The notes beneath the pieces are model-generated. The model had not been told where the DNA came from. It saw only the letters and a list, made by a program, of their open reading frames with translations, and made no database searches. Positions 49,154 to 59,864 of a DNA stretch of 64,000 nt are shown in pieces. Position 1 is the stretch's first letter, and each line of letters begins with the position of its first letter. The position numbers and the translations under genes were made by a program. Source of the stretch: Heliocidaris tuberculata (taxonomy: Eukaryota; Echinodermata; Echinoidea; Camarodonta; Echinometridae); the NCBI GenBank assembly GCA_025618425.1, contig CM046850.1:8535749-8599748 (forward strand), given 5' to 3'.

Positions 49154-49738
49154 TTAAAGGAGAATGAAACCCTGGGGGAAAATCAATTTTAATGAAAAGA
49201 GAGGATAGAAAGAAGCAATTTTTCAAAAGTTCCATCAAAATTGGTTACGAAATGAGAAAGTTATGAAAGTTTGAAAAGTCTCCATTTACTCTCTGTGGCA
49301 ATCCTCAAATTGGTAATGTTGCCTCAAAGTGACAGGTTTAGTAGTACAACTCTCCATATGTTTTATACACAAAATTTCATATTTTCCCCATTATCTCTCT
49401 CTCAAGGTGCAGCTTGTCTCCTTAGCTCAAGATATATCATGGGGAAATATATTTGACACAACATATCTTGAGTTCACAAAAAGACAAGCAGCATCTTTAG
49501 AGATAATGGAGAAAATATGAAATTTTTTATACAAAACATGAGTTGTACTACTAAACCTGCCATTTTGAAGCAACATTGCCAAATTGAGGATCGCCATAGA
49601 AAGTAAATTGAGACTTTTCAAACCTTCATAACTTTTTCATTTCGTAACCAATTTTGATGGAACTTTTTTTAAATTGCTTCTCTCCATCCTCTCTTTTCAC
49701 TAAAATTGATATTTCCCCACAGTTTCATTCTACTTTAA
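49154..49738. mobile_element. TTAA-flanked foldback (Kolobok-like), copy 2
   Basis: Same ends and inner words as 5879-6472 (GAAAGTTTGAAAAGTCTC, AGACAAGCAGCATCTTTAGA). Confidence 0.8.
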
Positions 49739-49887
49739 GTATTTATTGTTTTCATGTGTGGTGCTGATGTTCTTGTAGAGTGTTCCACCAAACTCTCTCC
49801 TATAGGGCCTCTTGCATATTAAATGAGATACAATCAAAAACTCCAATATCAGATGAACTTGTCTTTCAACAAATCAGAATGATATAC

Positions 49888-50264
49888 TTAAAGGGAAGCT
49901 TGAGTTCTGGGAAAGGTAAAAAATAATTTGTGAGCTTTCTCATTCTTTTTATGTTAGTTTGGAAGATTATCATACTAGATATATCCCCTGAAAAGGATTG
50001 CTCTTCAAATGCTCTCACATTGAAAATATGACAAGAAACAGCTGAAATGTTCAGGCCGAACATTTGTGTGTAGTCCCATATACACATTTTTGTGTCTAGT
50101 GCATGTGACTCTCAGCAGGATTGAGTCAATTTCTTATCATTCTGGTGACTTCAAAACTAGCATACAACAATTCTTATTTGATATATAATCAACCTTTCCC
50201 AATTGCTTTGAGACAGTTTCTTTCTCAGTTCAATCTCATGACCAGAACTTAACTTTATCTTTAA
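49888..50264 (+). mobile_element. TTAA-flanked MITE, GAGTTCTGGGAAAGG family, copy 1
   Basis: TTAAAGGGAAGCTTGAGTTC to GACCAGAACTTAACTTTATC, then TTTAA. Colinear with 59471-59864. Confidence 0.75.
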
Positions 50265-51779
50265 GGACTTTCATTTGGTGTTTGGAATTGGGTTTGAATG
50301 CTACTTAATCATACCCTAAAACCATAGGCTTTGTATGATTTCAAGGCTGTCAAAACACTCTCTGATGTAAAATTTATATTATTGGAAAGATTTTTTTTTT
50401 TTTGCCCAATTCAACAGTGGACCTAGGAACTAAAAATAGTACAACCACAAAAAATGTTTAAAAAATTCAAATACCAAAACACACAAAAATTGTAGATTTT
50501 GCACTTATGGTTTCTACCACAAATATTTAATTTATTTATATATTTATTGTTATTTTTTATTACCATAGGAATTGTTTATTGTCACGCTACTTTGGATATG
50601 AGTTATGTTATTTTCACTTTGCTTCTAGTTTACAAATCAAATACCATACAGCCTCCTAGGACAAGGTGAAGTCGTGGGCGAGGGCGGGGCAAGTTCATGT
50701 AACACGCCCACCCCCCTGTCACCAAGGAAACAGCTAATCGTTGTATGTGGGATGGGTTGAATTTCTCCCTTGTGTGTCAAGTAGTTGGGCAGACAGAAGT
50801 GAAAGGTAGTTTTTCACGTGATCACATATTGATATTCATCATTTTGCTGATGGTTTTTCAGTTGTAGTCTGCCACTGTTGGTTTCAAAGCTAGCTTATTA
50901 GCTGCATACGGAGCACTCTAATGGAATACTTGGCTTATAGTTTGAGGAAATTTGCCTGTTTTTTCTTCATCTGCTTTTTTACAAGCAATCCAAAATTTGT
51001 TGTGTAAGTACAAGAGTAAAAAATATTTGTGTGTCCATTTCATTAAGCTTTTGATAGTTTTCTACCTAAAAAAGTAAGATATGCTCATCGTTCTTAGATA
51101 TTTAATTTCATATTTTGGAAGCTCCTGATATGCTTTCCGGACCAGATTTGCCAGCAGCTCCTTTGTTTGTTTGTTTGTTTGATTGTTTTTTTTTTTTTCA
51201 CTGGTTCTAAGAGCAGGAATCATTGATCATTGTAATATGCTTTTCATTGTTATAGGACAAGATTGGTAAGACTTTCAAGAAGTCCACTCTATAGCACTTT
51301 GAATAGCCTTAGTGTGTCCTGTATTGAAATATGAGATCCTTTCAATCACCTCCTCTATAATAAGAACGTGATTTCCACAGGTAATACAGTAAGATATTGA
51401 AATGGCAATGAGAGTGGATTCATGACAGTTTTTGCTATTATTTTACAGGTGAATAGCTTTCCTGGACTCGCTCTTTTACAACCTGCACTTACTTGTTTTG
51501 TTTTGGGTTTTTTTATGTTGGTAATTTACGTGGTTTTCATTTGTCTACTTGATTAGTACTGGATTGCTAATGTATTTCTACAATCAGCTGACGAGGAGAG
51601 CCTTTTATGGGAACTTGTTTTCTTTGGGTGATTCCCAGACATTAGCTGAAAGTTTATTTGTTCTTATCCTCTATTGTTGGTATTCCCTGTTTTTGTTGTT
51701 ATGCTCTTTGTTTTTTGTGGAAATAAAATAAGAATAGAATGCTATTGTTCGGTTCTCAACTTCAACATTGACAGTCATA
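50265..51779. other. Gap, presumed intron
   Basis: A small GC-rich patch at 50660-50730 (GGGCGAGGGCGGGGCAAG) could be a regulatory site. Otherwise nothing seen. Confidence 0.4.
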
Positions 51780-52309
51780 TGGTGGCGTCACACCTTGGCG
51801 TTTTAGCCAGCGTATGCCCGACGTATGAGGAATTTGGCGAATACGCTGGCGTACGTCGAATACGTTACTGGTAAGTTTTGCATACGTTAAGAGCACGCTA
51901 AAACACGCTGGTATACGTCGTCATACGGCGAGGTCGTCGAAAAATTTTGTGCAAGCACAAAATTTTTCGACGTATGCCAGCGTATGGCTCATAAGTCCCG
52001 CATACGCGGGCCATAAGTTGTAGGTAAGTTACGCGATCGTTGACACACGTTCACACACGTTACTCGTAAGTTACTCATAAGTCGAAATACGTCGAGATAT
52101 AGTCTAGCGTACCCCAAAACTTACTTCTAACCTATGAGTAACGTGCTTTGAACGTATGTGTAACTTAACTCCAACGTATATTGACGTATGAAGACGTATT
52201 TGACGTGCTCCGGACGATCACAAAACTTACTGAACGTGTTTCTAACTTACAGCTACCGTATAATGGCGTATTGACAACGTTTAGAGGAATTGGTATATAA
52301 AAATGGGGT

Positions 52310-52408
52310 TCACAGGAGGAACCCATCAGAACTCATGAAGACACGTCCACGCCCCCGCCCACGGCCAGGGGACTTCTTGGCAGCGTTCTTCGAAGTGTTC
52401 TTCGGCAT
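52310..52408 (-). CDS. Small basic 32-residue frame behind a TATA box
   Basis: Minus-strand frame starting MPKNTSKNAAKKSPGRGRG and ending MSSDGFLL. It is Lys/Asn-rich, then a (GR) run, like the basic N-terminal tail of a nuclear protein. A TATAAAAA box on the same strand at 52471-52478 lies about 63 bases before the ATG. It may be a real small peptide, the first exon of a gene whose remainder is elsewhere, or a captured fragment inside a transposon. I know no homologue. Confidence 0.3.
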   Translation of the reverse strand: MPKNTSKNAAKKSPGRGRGRGRVFMSSDGFLL

Positions 52409-52430
52409 GGCGGTGGTGTTGATACCGTGA
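52335..52430 (+). CDS. Overlapping plus-strand 31-residue frame behind a TATA box
   Basis: Begins MKTRPRPRPRPG and continues with a hydrophobic stretch ending VVLIP. TATATAAAA at 52294-52302 lies about 33 bases before the ATG, which leaves almost no leader. It overlaps the minus-strand frame base for base, so at most one of the two is likely to be coding; the minus-strand frame is preferred. Confidence 0.15.
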   Translation: MKTRPRPRPRPGDFLAAFFEVFFGMAVVLIP

Positions 52431-52690
52431 TGGATAGTGGGGTTATGATTTGAATAGTCGAGCAGCAGCCTTTTTATAGGCTACGACACGTGATCGTCAG
52501 CGATACGCTGCCGCGCGCTTTGCGTAAGTTAGGCTATCGTTGGGCATAAGTTGTGTACGCCGGCAATACGCTAAGCATTCGTTGGAATACGTTACTTATA
52601 AGTTAACGAAACGTTCTATATAAGTTACTAATACGTTATGTATACGTCCAACTCGTTATGAATACGCTAAGTATACGCCCAGAGTTGAAA

Positions 52691-55218
52691 AAAAAAATAT
52701 CAAAGTTCAGACTTGAACCATTGGCTTGTATCATAAGTGGATTAACTACTACGCCTTTGTGCTTCCCTAATCAATTTCCAGGTTTGTTTGTAATTGTAAT
52801 ATAATCATGATTTTAAAAATGCCCCAACACTGTAAAAAAAAATGTTTTGTCGAAAATTGCATGACAAGAGCTTAATTACGTGTATGTGTCTGATTAACTT
52901 CAGGACAGTTACATGCCTAACTAGGTGAATTTGGGGGGTCAGTTTGTAGTAGAAAAAGGTGATTGTAATTGGGTAGAATATTATCCAAGTTGGTCATAAA
53001 ATTTCCCAGTTTAGGTTGGACATGATAATTGCACTCATGTTGGGCAATTTATACCCAATATAAAATAGTGCAGGCAATCTCAATATTCTATTGTATTTCT
53101 ATTTAATGTATCATTTCAGCTTATTTCTATGGGGGATGCCACCGGTTATGAAGATTTTTTTCTTTGGAAACGTTTTGAAACATTTCCGACCCTGATTTCG
53201 ATTGCATCATGGTGGTTGACTCATCCCTTTTCTCATTCAGACTCCACATGGCATGCAGGGCTATTGTATTTTCATTATTTAAAAACGATTGTGATTTCCA
53301 TCCCATAAAGAAATATTTGAATTTTTCTATTTATATGCCATGGGTGGGGGTGCTCTGAAATTGGGTTCATAGTACTGAATGAGGCAGAACAATGAATTCT
53401 GTCAATTTTTTATTTAAAAATAGCAAACTCATGGTGCTTTTAATATAAACTGTGTTGACTTATCATTCTGTTTGCTATCAAGTGTGGCTTGTACATCGCG
53501 GTACAATCCCTACTGTATTTATGGAAAAATGATAATACATTTGTCATGAAAACAAAACCTAGAAAATGTTGCCTTTATTGCTTTTATAACAAAAATGATT
53601 GTTATCAAAAGGTTTACTCATTTGTACCTGTAAATTAGAACACTAAAGCTAGCGCTTTGTTTAAGAACAGGACCTTCACCCTGACTCAGTTCGGACTGAA
53701 CTATTTGTACCAGCTATCCCTTGGTACATACTCAGAGAGCGATGACACATTTATGCACCCACCCCTTTCCAGTCATTCATTGTTGTGCTTTGTTGTCATC
53801 ATGCATGAACGCATTCACATGTTTGGCCTATGGAGTAGTCTCATTCGCTAGACCCTCTGCAATTTTCATGGCTGTGTCTATACATTGAATTGTTACTAGT
53901 ACCCACGAATGAAGAAAAAACAGTGGTGCAGTTAATGCATGTAACAATTTGTGAATTGTGTAGCTTTGGCTTATGATCAAAACTAAGTTAAAAGTTATTC
54001 TTTGGGTTTAATTTCCTCTCCAAAAATACATTATACATGTTCTTCTGTTGGTAGTTGATTTAGCTTGGGTTTTTTTTTTTCTTTTTCTTTGGGGGGGGGG
54101 GGGAACACTATATGAAAAAGAGCCCATTTATAGGAATGAATAAAGATATACATGTATTTCAATATTTATTGGTTGTAAGTGAGCTTTATTATATTTTGTA
54201 ATGATCTGTTTTTAAAAGCATGTACCATGGCTAAGCCAGAATTGCAGAACGTTTTTATAAAGTAGAGTAATAGTGTTTGCAGGTGTCCTTGTTAGTGTTG
54301 TTATAACAGAACAATGGATATATCAACACCCTGATTTAGCATGCATTTATTCACATGGTGGAAAATTTTGTTTGCCCTGGGCTATTTCTACTATATCAAG
54401 CCATGATACATGTATGATCTGGACTTTGTGCTTGTGCTTCTATAAATGTACTTTGGACAAATGTATTGTCCTAGATAATTGCAATCTGCAAACGGAAAAG
54501 TAGTTCCAGACACCCCCCCCCCCCCCCCCCCGGAGATTAATGGACACACTTGTCAAAGAAATGTGTCAAGTGCAAACCTTACAATCCCCCTTGTCAGAGA
54601 ATAAAATGTGATTAGAATGAGATGTAAGGTTTCAAATCTTACTTCTTTTTTTTTTCTTTTAGTTTTTATTGATAAAAATCAAGACAAATGATAAAAATCA
54701 CAAATATATACATGATTAGATGTTTCAAATCTTACTTATCAGAGGCACTAGTAAATCCTAGTATATGCAGAAAGTTAGAAATTGATGATTTCCGCTCCCT
54801 TTTGCCAATTTTTAAACTTAAAAAAAAAAATCTGATAACTTAATGCTCGACTGATTTTCACAATCTAGGTTTATTTTATTTGATGTGATTCCTCCTTTCG
54901 AAAAAAATTCCATAGATATCTTATTCTTCTTCCACTTTTTTGAATTTCTGTAATGTGTTTCTCACTGCTGTTTACTGAATGTCCTTTTCTTCCTATGTCA
55001 AAAGATGGGAGAACAGACATTTCTCCATGTGTTTGAAACTTCTGCTTTGAAATGGGTCTGAAAATGTAGACTAGTATGCAGTGATTATGCATTATTTCAC
55101 CCACCCTCATTTTATGAATGACTGAATGACTGAATGATGTCAAGAGCTGCAATCCTTTTGGTTTTTATGATATATGACATTGCTGCCTTTTTGTGTAAAT
55201 GAAGCATAGGTAATTAAG

Positions 55219-55252
<34 letters not shown>

Positions 55253-55920
55253 CCTTTTTTTTAATTTAAGGCCTAAATAATTTAGCTGTATTCCAAAGAT
55301 TTATTTTTTGCTTATTCTTCTTCATATAACAACTCCTCAAACAATGCCTCTGATGTGTTTATGTTTCAAGAGGTCTGCATGTTAGACTACATGTATTACC
55401 GTGTTATTGGGTGCATTTACACAACCCAATAAATGTTGCACTATGATTCATCCGTTATTACTCTGTTTTCCAAATGCACACAAAAATAGTGTGAGTCAGA
55501 CTAGTATGGGTGGTGCAAATGCTGCGAACCTGTACACAATTTAGATATTTCTGCAAATCATGGCTGTATTAACTTTGGGTGGGGTATCTATTTATGGAAG
55601 TAGGCTTACTACAAAATTCCAAAACAGCCCCCATAATCTTGATTTATTTATTTTTTTCTAATGAGGATGGGTGTAACTCTGCCAGCAAATTTTTAGCACT
55701 TGTTTAGCACTGGCTCATTCCCTTCTCAAACCCCATCGGAGCAGGATGGATTTTACTTGGATATAGAGAGAAATCATTTGGAAAGGAGATCAGCAGGGAA
55801 GAAAATCCTGTACTATTACAACTGGGAATTACAAACTGCTGAACAAACTGCTGAAGCAAAATTGTAATTATTAGGTAAATTAATTTTGTTATTGAAATCT
55901 TGTCTCTCTCTTTCTCTCTT
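52691..55920. other. Gap, presumed intron
   Basis: Poly-G at 54091, a 19-base C run at 54523-54541, TA run at 55220. No supported exon. Confidence 0.4.
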
Positions 55921-56192
55921 TCTTCTTCTTCTTCATCTTCTTCTTCTTCTTCTTCTTCTTCTTCTTCTTCTTCTTCTTCTTCTTCTTCTTCTTCTTCTTC
56001 TTCTTCTTCTTCTTCTTCTTCTTCTTCTTCTTCTTCTTCTTCTTCTTCTTCTTCTTCTTCTTCTTCTTCTTCTTCTTCTTCTTCTTCTTCTTCTTCTTCT
56101 TCTTCTTCTTCTTCTTCTTCTTCTTCTTCTTCTTCTTCTTCTTCTTCTTCTTCTTCCTCTCCTTCTCCTTCTTCTTCTTCTTCTTCTCCTTC
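55921..56192 (+). repeat. Long GAA/TTC microsatellite ending in an acceptor-like CAG
   Basis: TTC is uninterrupted from about 55936 to 56156 (about 73 units), then continues with interruptions to TCCTTCAG at 56193. Poly-Leu, poly-Ser and poly-Lys frames across it are artefacts. Confidence 0.95.
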
Positions 56193-56640
56193 AGGCTATG
56201 CAAAGTATCACAAAGAAAACTTGTGCAAGTCTTTAAATTATTCACAATTTTTGTTTTTTACTCTGCGGGTAATCAGTGACTGATATCAAATGAGCGTTAC
56301 AGACCGAAGAAGAGAATAGGTGATGGGCGTCAATCACGTACCCTCCCTGGTCACATGATCGTGGTGGGAAGGGCGCCATCGTGACGTGTAGTCTCACCCT
56401 GACATTCAGTGATTAGGGTCTCAACTTGGTCGGTCACATGATGCCAACAAGATTCATTCACGGCGATCAACAGTTTTGATCCACTTTTCTCTCTCATTCC
56501 TTTCCTCATGTATTCCTCTCTATATGTTTGTCCATTGACTTATCTGGGCTATATCTTCAAAGGATGTTTTTACTCACTTTAAATTTTAAGTTTTTATGTA
56601 CTTTTTGCAATTTTCTCCCGACCTCTCCCTTTTTTCTCTG
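56193..56640 (+). other. Moderately GC-rich patch with E-box words
   Basis: Two TCACATGAT sites (56350 and 56434), ATCACGTACC and GGCGCCATCGTGACGTG cluster at 56320-56460. Possible intronic regulatory element; no gene seen. Confidence 0.3.
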
Positions 56641-56998
56641 GCTATCCCTCCTCTACTATTCAGTATTCTCTTTACATCTCTCTCTCTCTCTTTCTCTCTC
56701 TTTCTCTCATTCACTCTGAGTCATTGTCATAATTTCCTAGTCTCTTTTCTACATTTTTCCATGTCATTTATCCTTTCCCACCTCATGTTTTTATTCCTGT
56801 CTCTCTCCCTTTTCCTTCTTGATCAGTCTGTGTGTCGGTCTCTCTCTCTCTCTCCTTCTGTCTCTCTGTCTCTCCTTTTCTCTTTCAGTGTGAATTTTTC
56901 TGTGCCTGTCTTTTTCTCTTTCTGTCCACATTTCTCTATGTATCTTCTTTCTTTCCTTATATATCTTTCTCTTTCACATGTATATCTCCCAATCCCTC

Positions 56999-57034
<36 letters not shown>

Positions 57035-57845
57035 ATTTATCTGTCTTTCCCTCTTTATTCTCTGTCTCTCTCACACATTCACCCACTCAGCAATGACCTC
57101 TCTTTCCTTGTGATGATCAGACATGAATTTGTCAGAATTGTTTACTGTGGTCAAATTGAAAGTAGATAAGTTTACACCGGTTACTAAGGAAGTCGTCAAA
57201 TAGATCTTCATCCATCTGTAGGACTGGAGTATGTTTGTGCCGAGAGGTGACAAGCGTCCCGTTATGGGGTTCATCGATGTGATTGTATGTTTGAAGATGC
57301 GTTGTCATGGTGATTGTTCTTTTTTTTCAGGACTATGGTCATAGGGCCCTGCCCTTTATACTAAATTCTAGATATGTCTGAATTTACTTGACATTTATTT
57401 TTCAGATGTCATTCTTGAGTTGAATGAATTAAATGGTCCTTGTACCTTGATACTTATTTCAACAGTATTCTTCTCTCTTTTAAAAAAATTTTAATTATTG
57501 TACCTTATTGTCTGTCCATCTTTCCCTTTGCCCCTCTCTCTCTCTCTCTCTCTCTTTACATTCTATCTCTCTCCTTGCCTTTATCTCTCTACCTCTCTGC
57601 CTCCCTCCCTCCTTCCCTCCCCCCCCCTCTCTCTCTCTCCCTCCCTCCCTCCCTCTCTCCCTCCCTCCCTCCCTCCCTCCCTCCCTCTCTCCCTCTCTCC
57701 CTCTCTGCCTGCCTCCCTGCCTCCCTCTCTCCCTCTCTCCCTCCCTCTCTCCCTCCCTCCCTCTCTTCCTCCCCTCTCTCCCTCCCCTCTCTCTGTCTCT
57801 CTCTCTTCCTCGGTCTCTTTTCTTTTCTCCTCTCTCCCCTCCATT
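56640..57845 (+). repeat. CT- and CCCT-rich tract
   Basis: Two blocks, 56640-57075 and 57530-57845, the second largely CCCT repeats. No gene. Confidence 0.9.
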
Positions 57846-59054
57846 CTTTTATATCCTTGTTCCCTTTGCGTTTATCTACCTTGCTCACAATCTACATTGA
57901 ATTTTTTTTGGGGGGGGGGAAGGGTTAGGGGGTTTAAAATTCCCCAATCCACCCACCCCCATCCTAAAATTAGTGCCCCTGATTAAAAGAATTTCAATCA
58001 TTCCAATGAAAATAATTACCTTTGTTGCTCATTTAGAAATAATTTTGGGCTTGGTATCATTTTCCCTTTCCCTTCATTGTTTTTCTTTTCTTTTGCAGTA
58101 CACTAATAACTACCTTATAGAACTTGTTGGAATTTCCCTTGATTTAAACCGATGGACAAGTTGTTTTGAAATGACTGGTCAGGCATCCCTGGGTTATCCC
58201 CTTGCCGATGTCTTCTTGAGATAAAGGATGTCGGCCATGATGCAATCAAACATTTCAAGCCATTATAGTGACCCTATTGTCATTATGCAAATGAATCACC
58301 ATTAGGTGGTGGGTCTATTGCACCATCAATGACTAAGAATTTTATGCATTCATGTCCATGCTTGTATATATATTCAAATTCATACTGCATTAGTAATCAT
58401 GTTACATTGTGGTATTCATGGATCTTGATGTGTTCCTAAATTGGAATACTTATTTTGTACTAGGTGAGTGAAAATGCTCTCTACATGTAGTTTTGCACTC
58501 AAAAACTTGTGCCAAATTTAGCTGGGATTTTTCCACTTTATCCCAGTTTTCACTTGGATTTGAACTTTGGTGTTAGTTTGGATGAATGTTAGGTCTGAAA
58601 AAGAAACTAATAGTCAGAAGTGTGAAATGTTAATATATATATGCAGAGGTTTTTCAAAAGTGGGTGGGAACAATTTATTTGTTTGTTTTTGTTGTTTGTT
58701 TTGTTTTTTGCTTGCTTGCTTGCCTGCTTGTTGACCAATTTTTACTTCATGGAATACATGTAAAAATAACTTGATTTAATGCTTACTAATGATATTTATT
58801 GTGCAAGTCCAAAGTCCAGCTTTTACTTTTACTTTTTTACTTTGACAGTTTCAGAGCATTGAATTATCTTTATTTTCTATCATTATCTATATCTCTCCTC
58901 CCTGTCTCTCTATCTCTCCCTCCCTCTCTGTCTCCCATTTCAATGATCAAAATTTGATAGGCTGAAACTTCTTTTCTTTTTGCAAAAATCTAAATTTACT
59001 TCTTTTTTTTTTCGTGTTTGAGAAAATTTATACAAACATGTCTCAAATTATCAG

Positions 59055-59184
59055 GTGAGAGCCAGAAGAGCATTATGTGCTGTTAGTTAACCTGTTGGCT
59101 ACTGAACTGTCTAATTCCCATAGGCTTAGTACATGGCCCACCCGCTTCCAACAGCCAATGGGTTAAATCCCTTTAAGCTCTCAG
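59055..59184 (+). mobile_element. Hairpin element with 80-bp TTAA element nested inside
   Basis: The outer hairpin arms are TGAGAGCCAGAAG and the matching AAGCTCTCA, the same family as 7208, 30751, 37550 and 63735. The TTAA in its arm holds a third copy of the 80-bp element (59087-59166, with GGCTACTGAACTGT and GCCAATGGGTTAA). Confidence 0.65.
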
Positions 59185-59470
59185 CAGACAAAATAAGCAA
59201 AACAAGCAGAAAATGTTTTTTTCTAATCATTTCTAAACACAAATATTTGTAAATTAATCAAATCCGGTCATCTTACCAGTTCTATATAGTTCTCATGGTC
59301 AGATCCAGGGGGGTGTCATGGGTGTCTGGACACCCATGACCCTCTCCCCTCTCCCCTCCCCCCCCCCCCCCCCCCCCCCCCTCCATCCACCTTTGCCACA
59401 TCTTGGAGCTGCCCCTGGTTGTTGGTACTTTTTAACAATCCATTTTCCCCGAGTAAGATTTTGTGGAGAA

Positions 59471-59864
59471 TTAAAGAGAAGGTCGAGTTCTGGGAAAGGT
59501 GAAAAATAATTTGTGAGCTTTCTCGTTCCTCTCAAGTCAGTTTGGAAGATCATAATACATGTAGTAGAAATGTTCCCGGAAAAGGATTGCTCTTTAAATG
59601 CCTTCATATTCGAAATATGATGAGAATAGCTGAATTGTTCGGGCCTAACATTCATGCAGCATGTGTATGCAGTCCCATATACCCATTTCTGTGTGCAGTC
59701 CATGTGCTTTTCAGTGAGATTGGGACAATTTCTAATCATTTTGATGATTCCAAAACCTCTCAGTATACACCAATTCTTATGTAGACATGATCAACCTTTC
59801 CCAATTGCTTTGAGACAGTTTCTTTCCCAATGGAATCGCATGACCAGAACTCGACTTTATCTTT
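59471..59864 (+). mobile_element. TTAA-flanked MITE, GAGTTCTGGGAAAGG family, copy 2
   Basis: TTAAAGAGAAGGTCGAGTTC to ACCAGAACTCGACTTTATCT, then TTAA. Inner words GTGAGCTTTCTCGTTC and TTCCCAATTGCTTTGAGACA are shared with copy 1. Confidence 0.75.

Larger units (their letters stand above)
51780..52690. other. CpG-dense block made of ACGTA/TACGT words
   Basis: About 80 CpG by eye count in 0.9 kb, against very few on either side. Words such as TACGT, ACGTAT, CGTTA and CATAAGT recur dozens of times on both strands. A perfect 36-base palindrome lies at 51936-51971. The two edges are abrupt. See findings. Confidence 0.7.

Noticed and set aside
55886..56283. Poly-Leu, poly-Ser and poly-Lys frames
   Set aside because: They are the three frames of the TTC/GAA microsatellite on both strands.
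56596..57986. Several 90-166-codon Ser/Leu/Pro-rich frames
   Set aside because: Pure CT and CCCT low complexity stays open in all frames; no domain or splice context.
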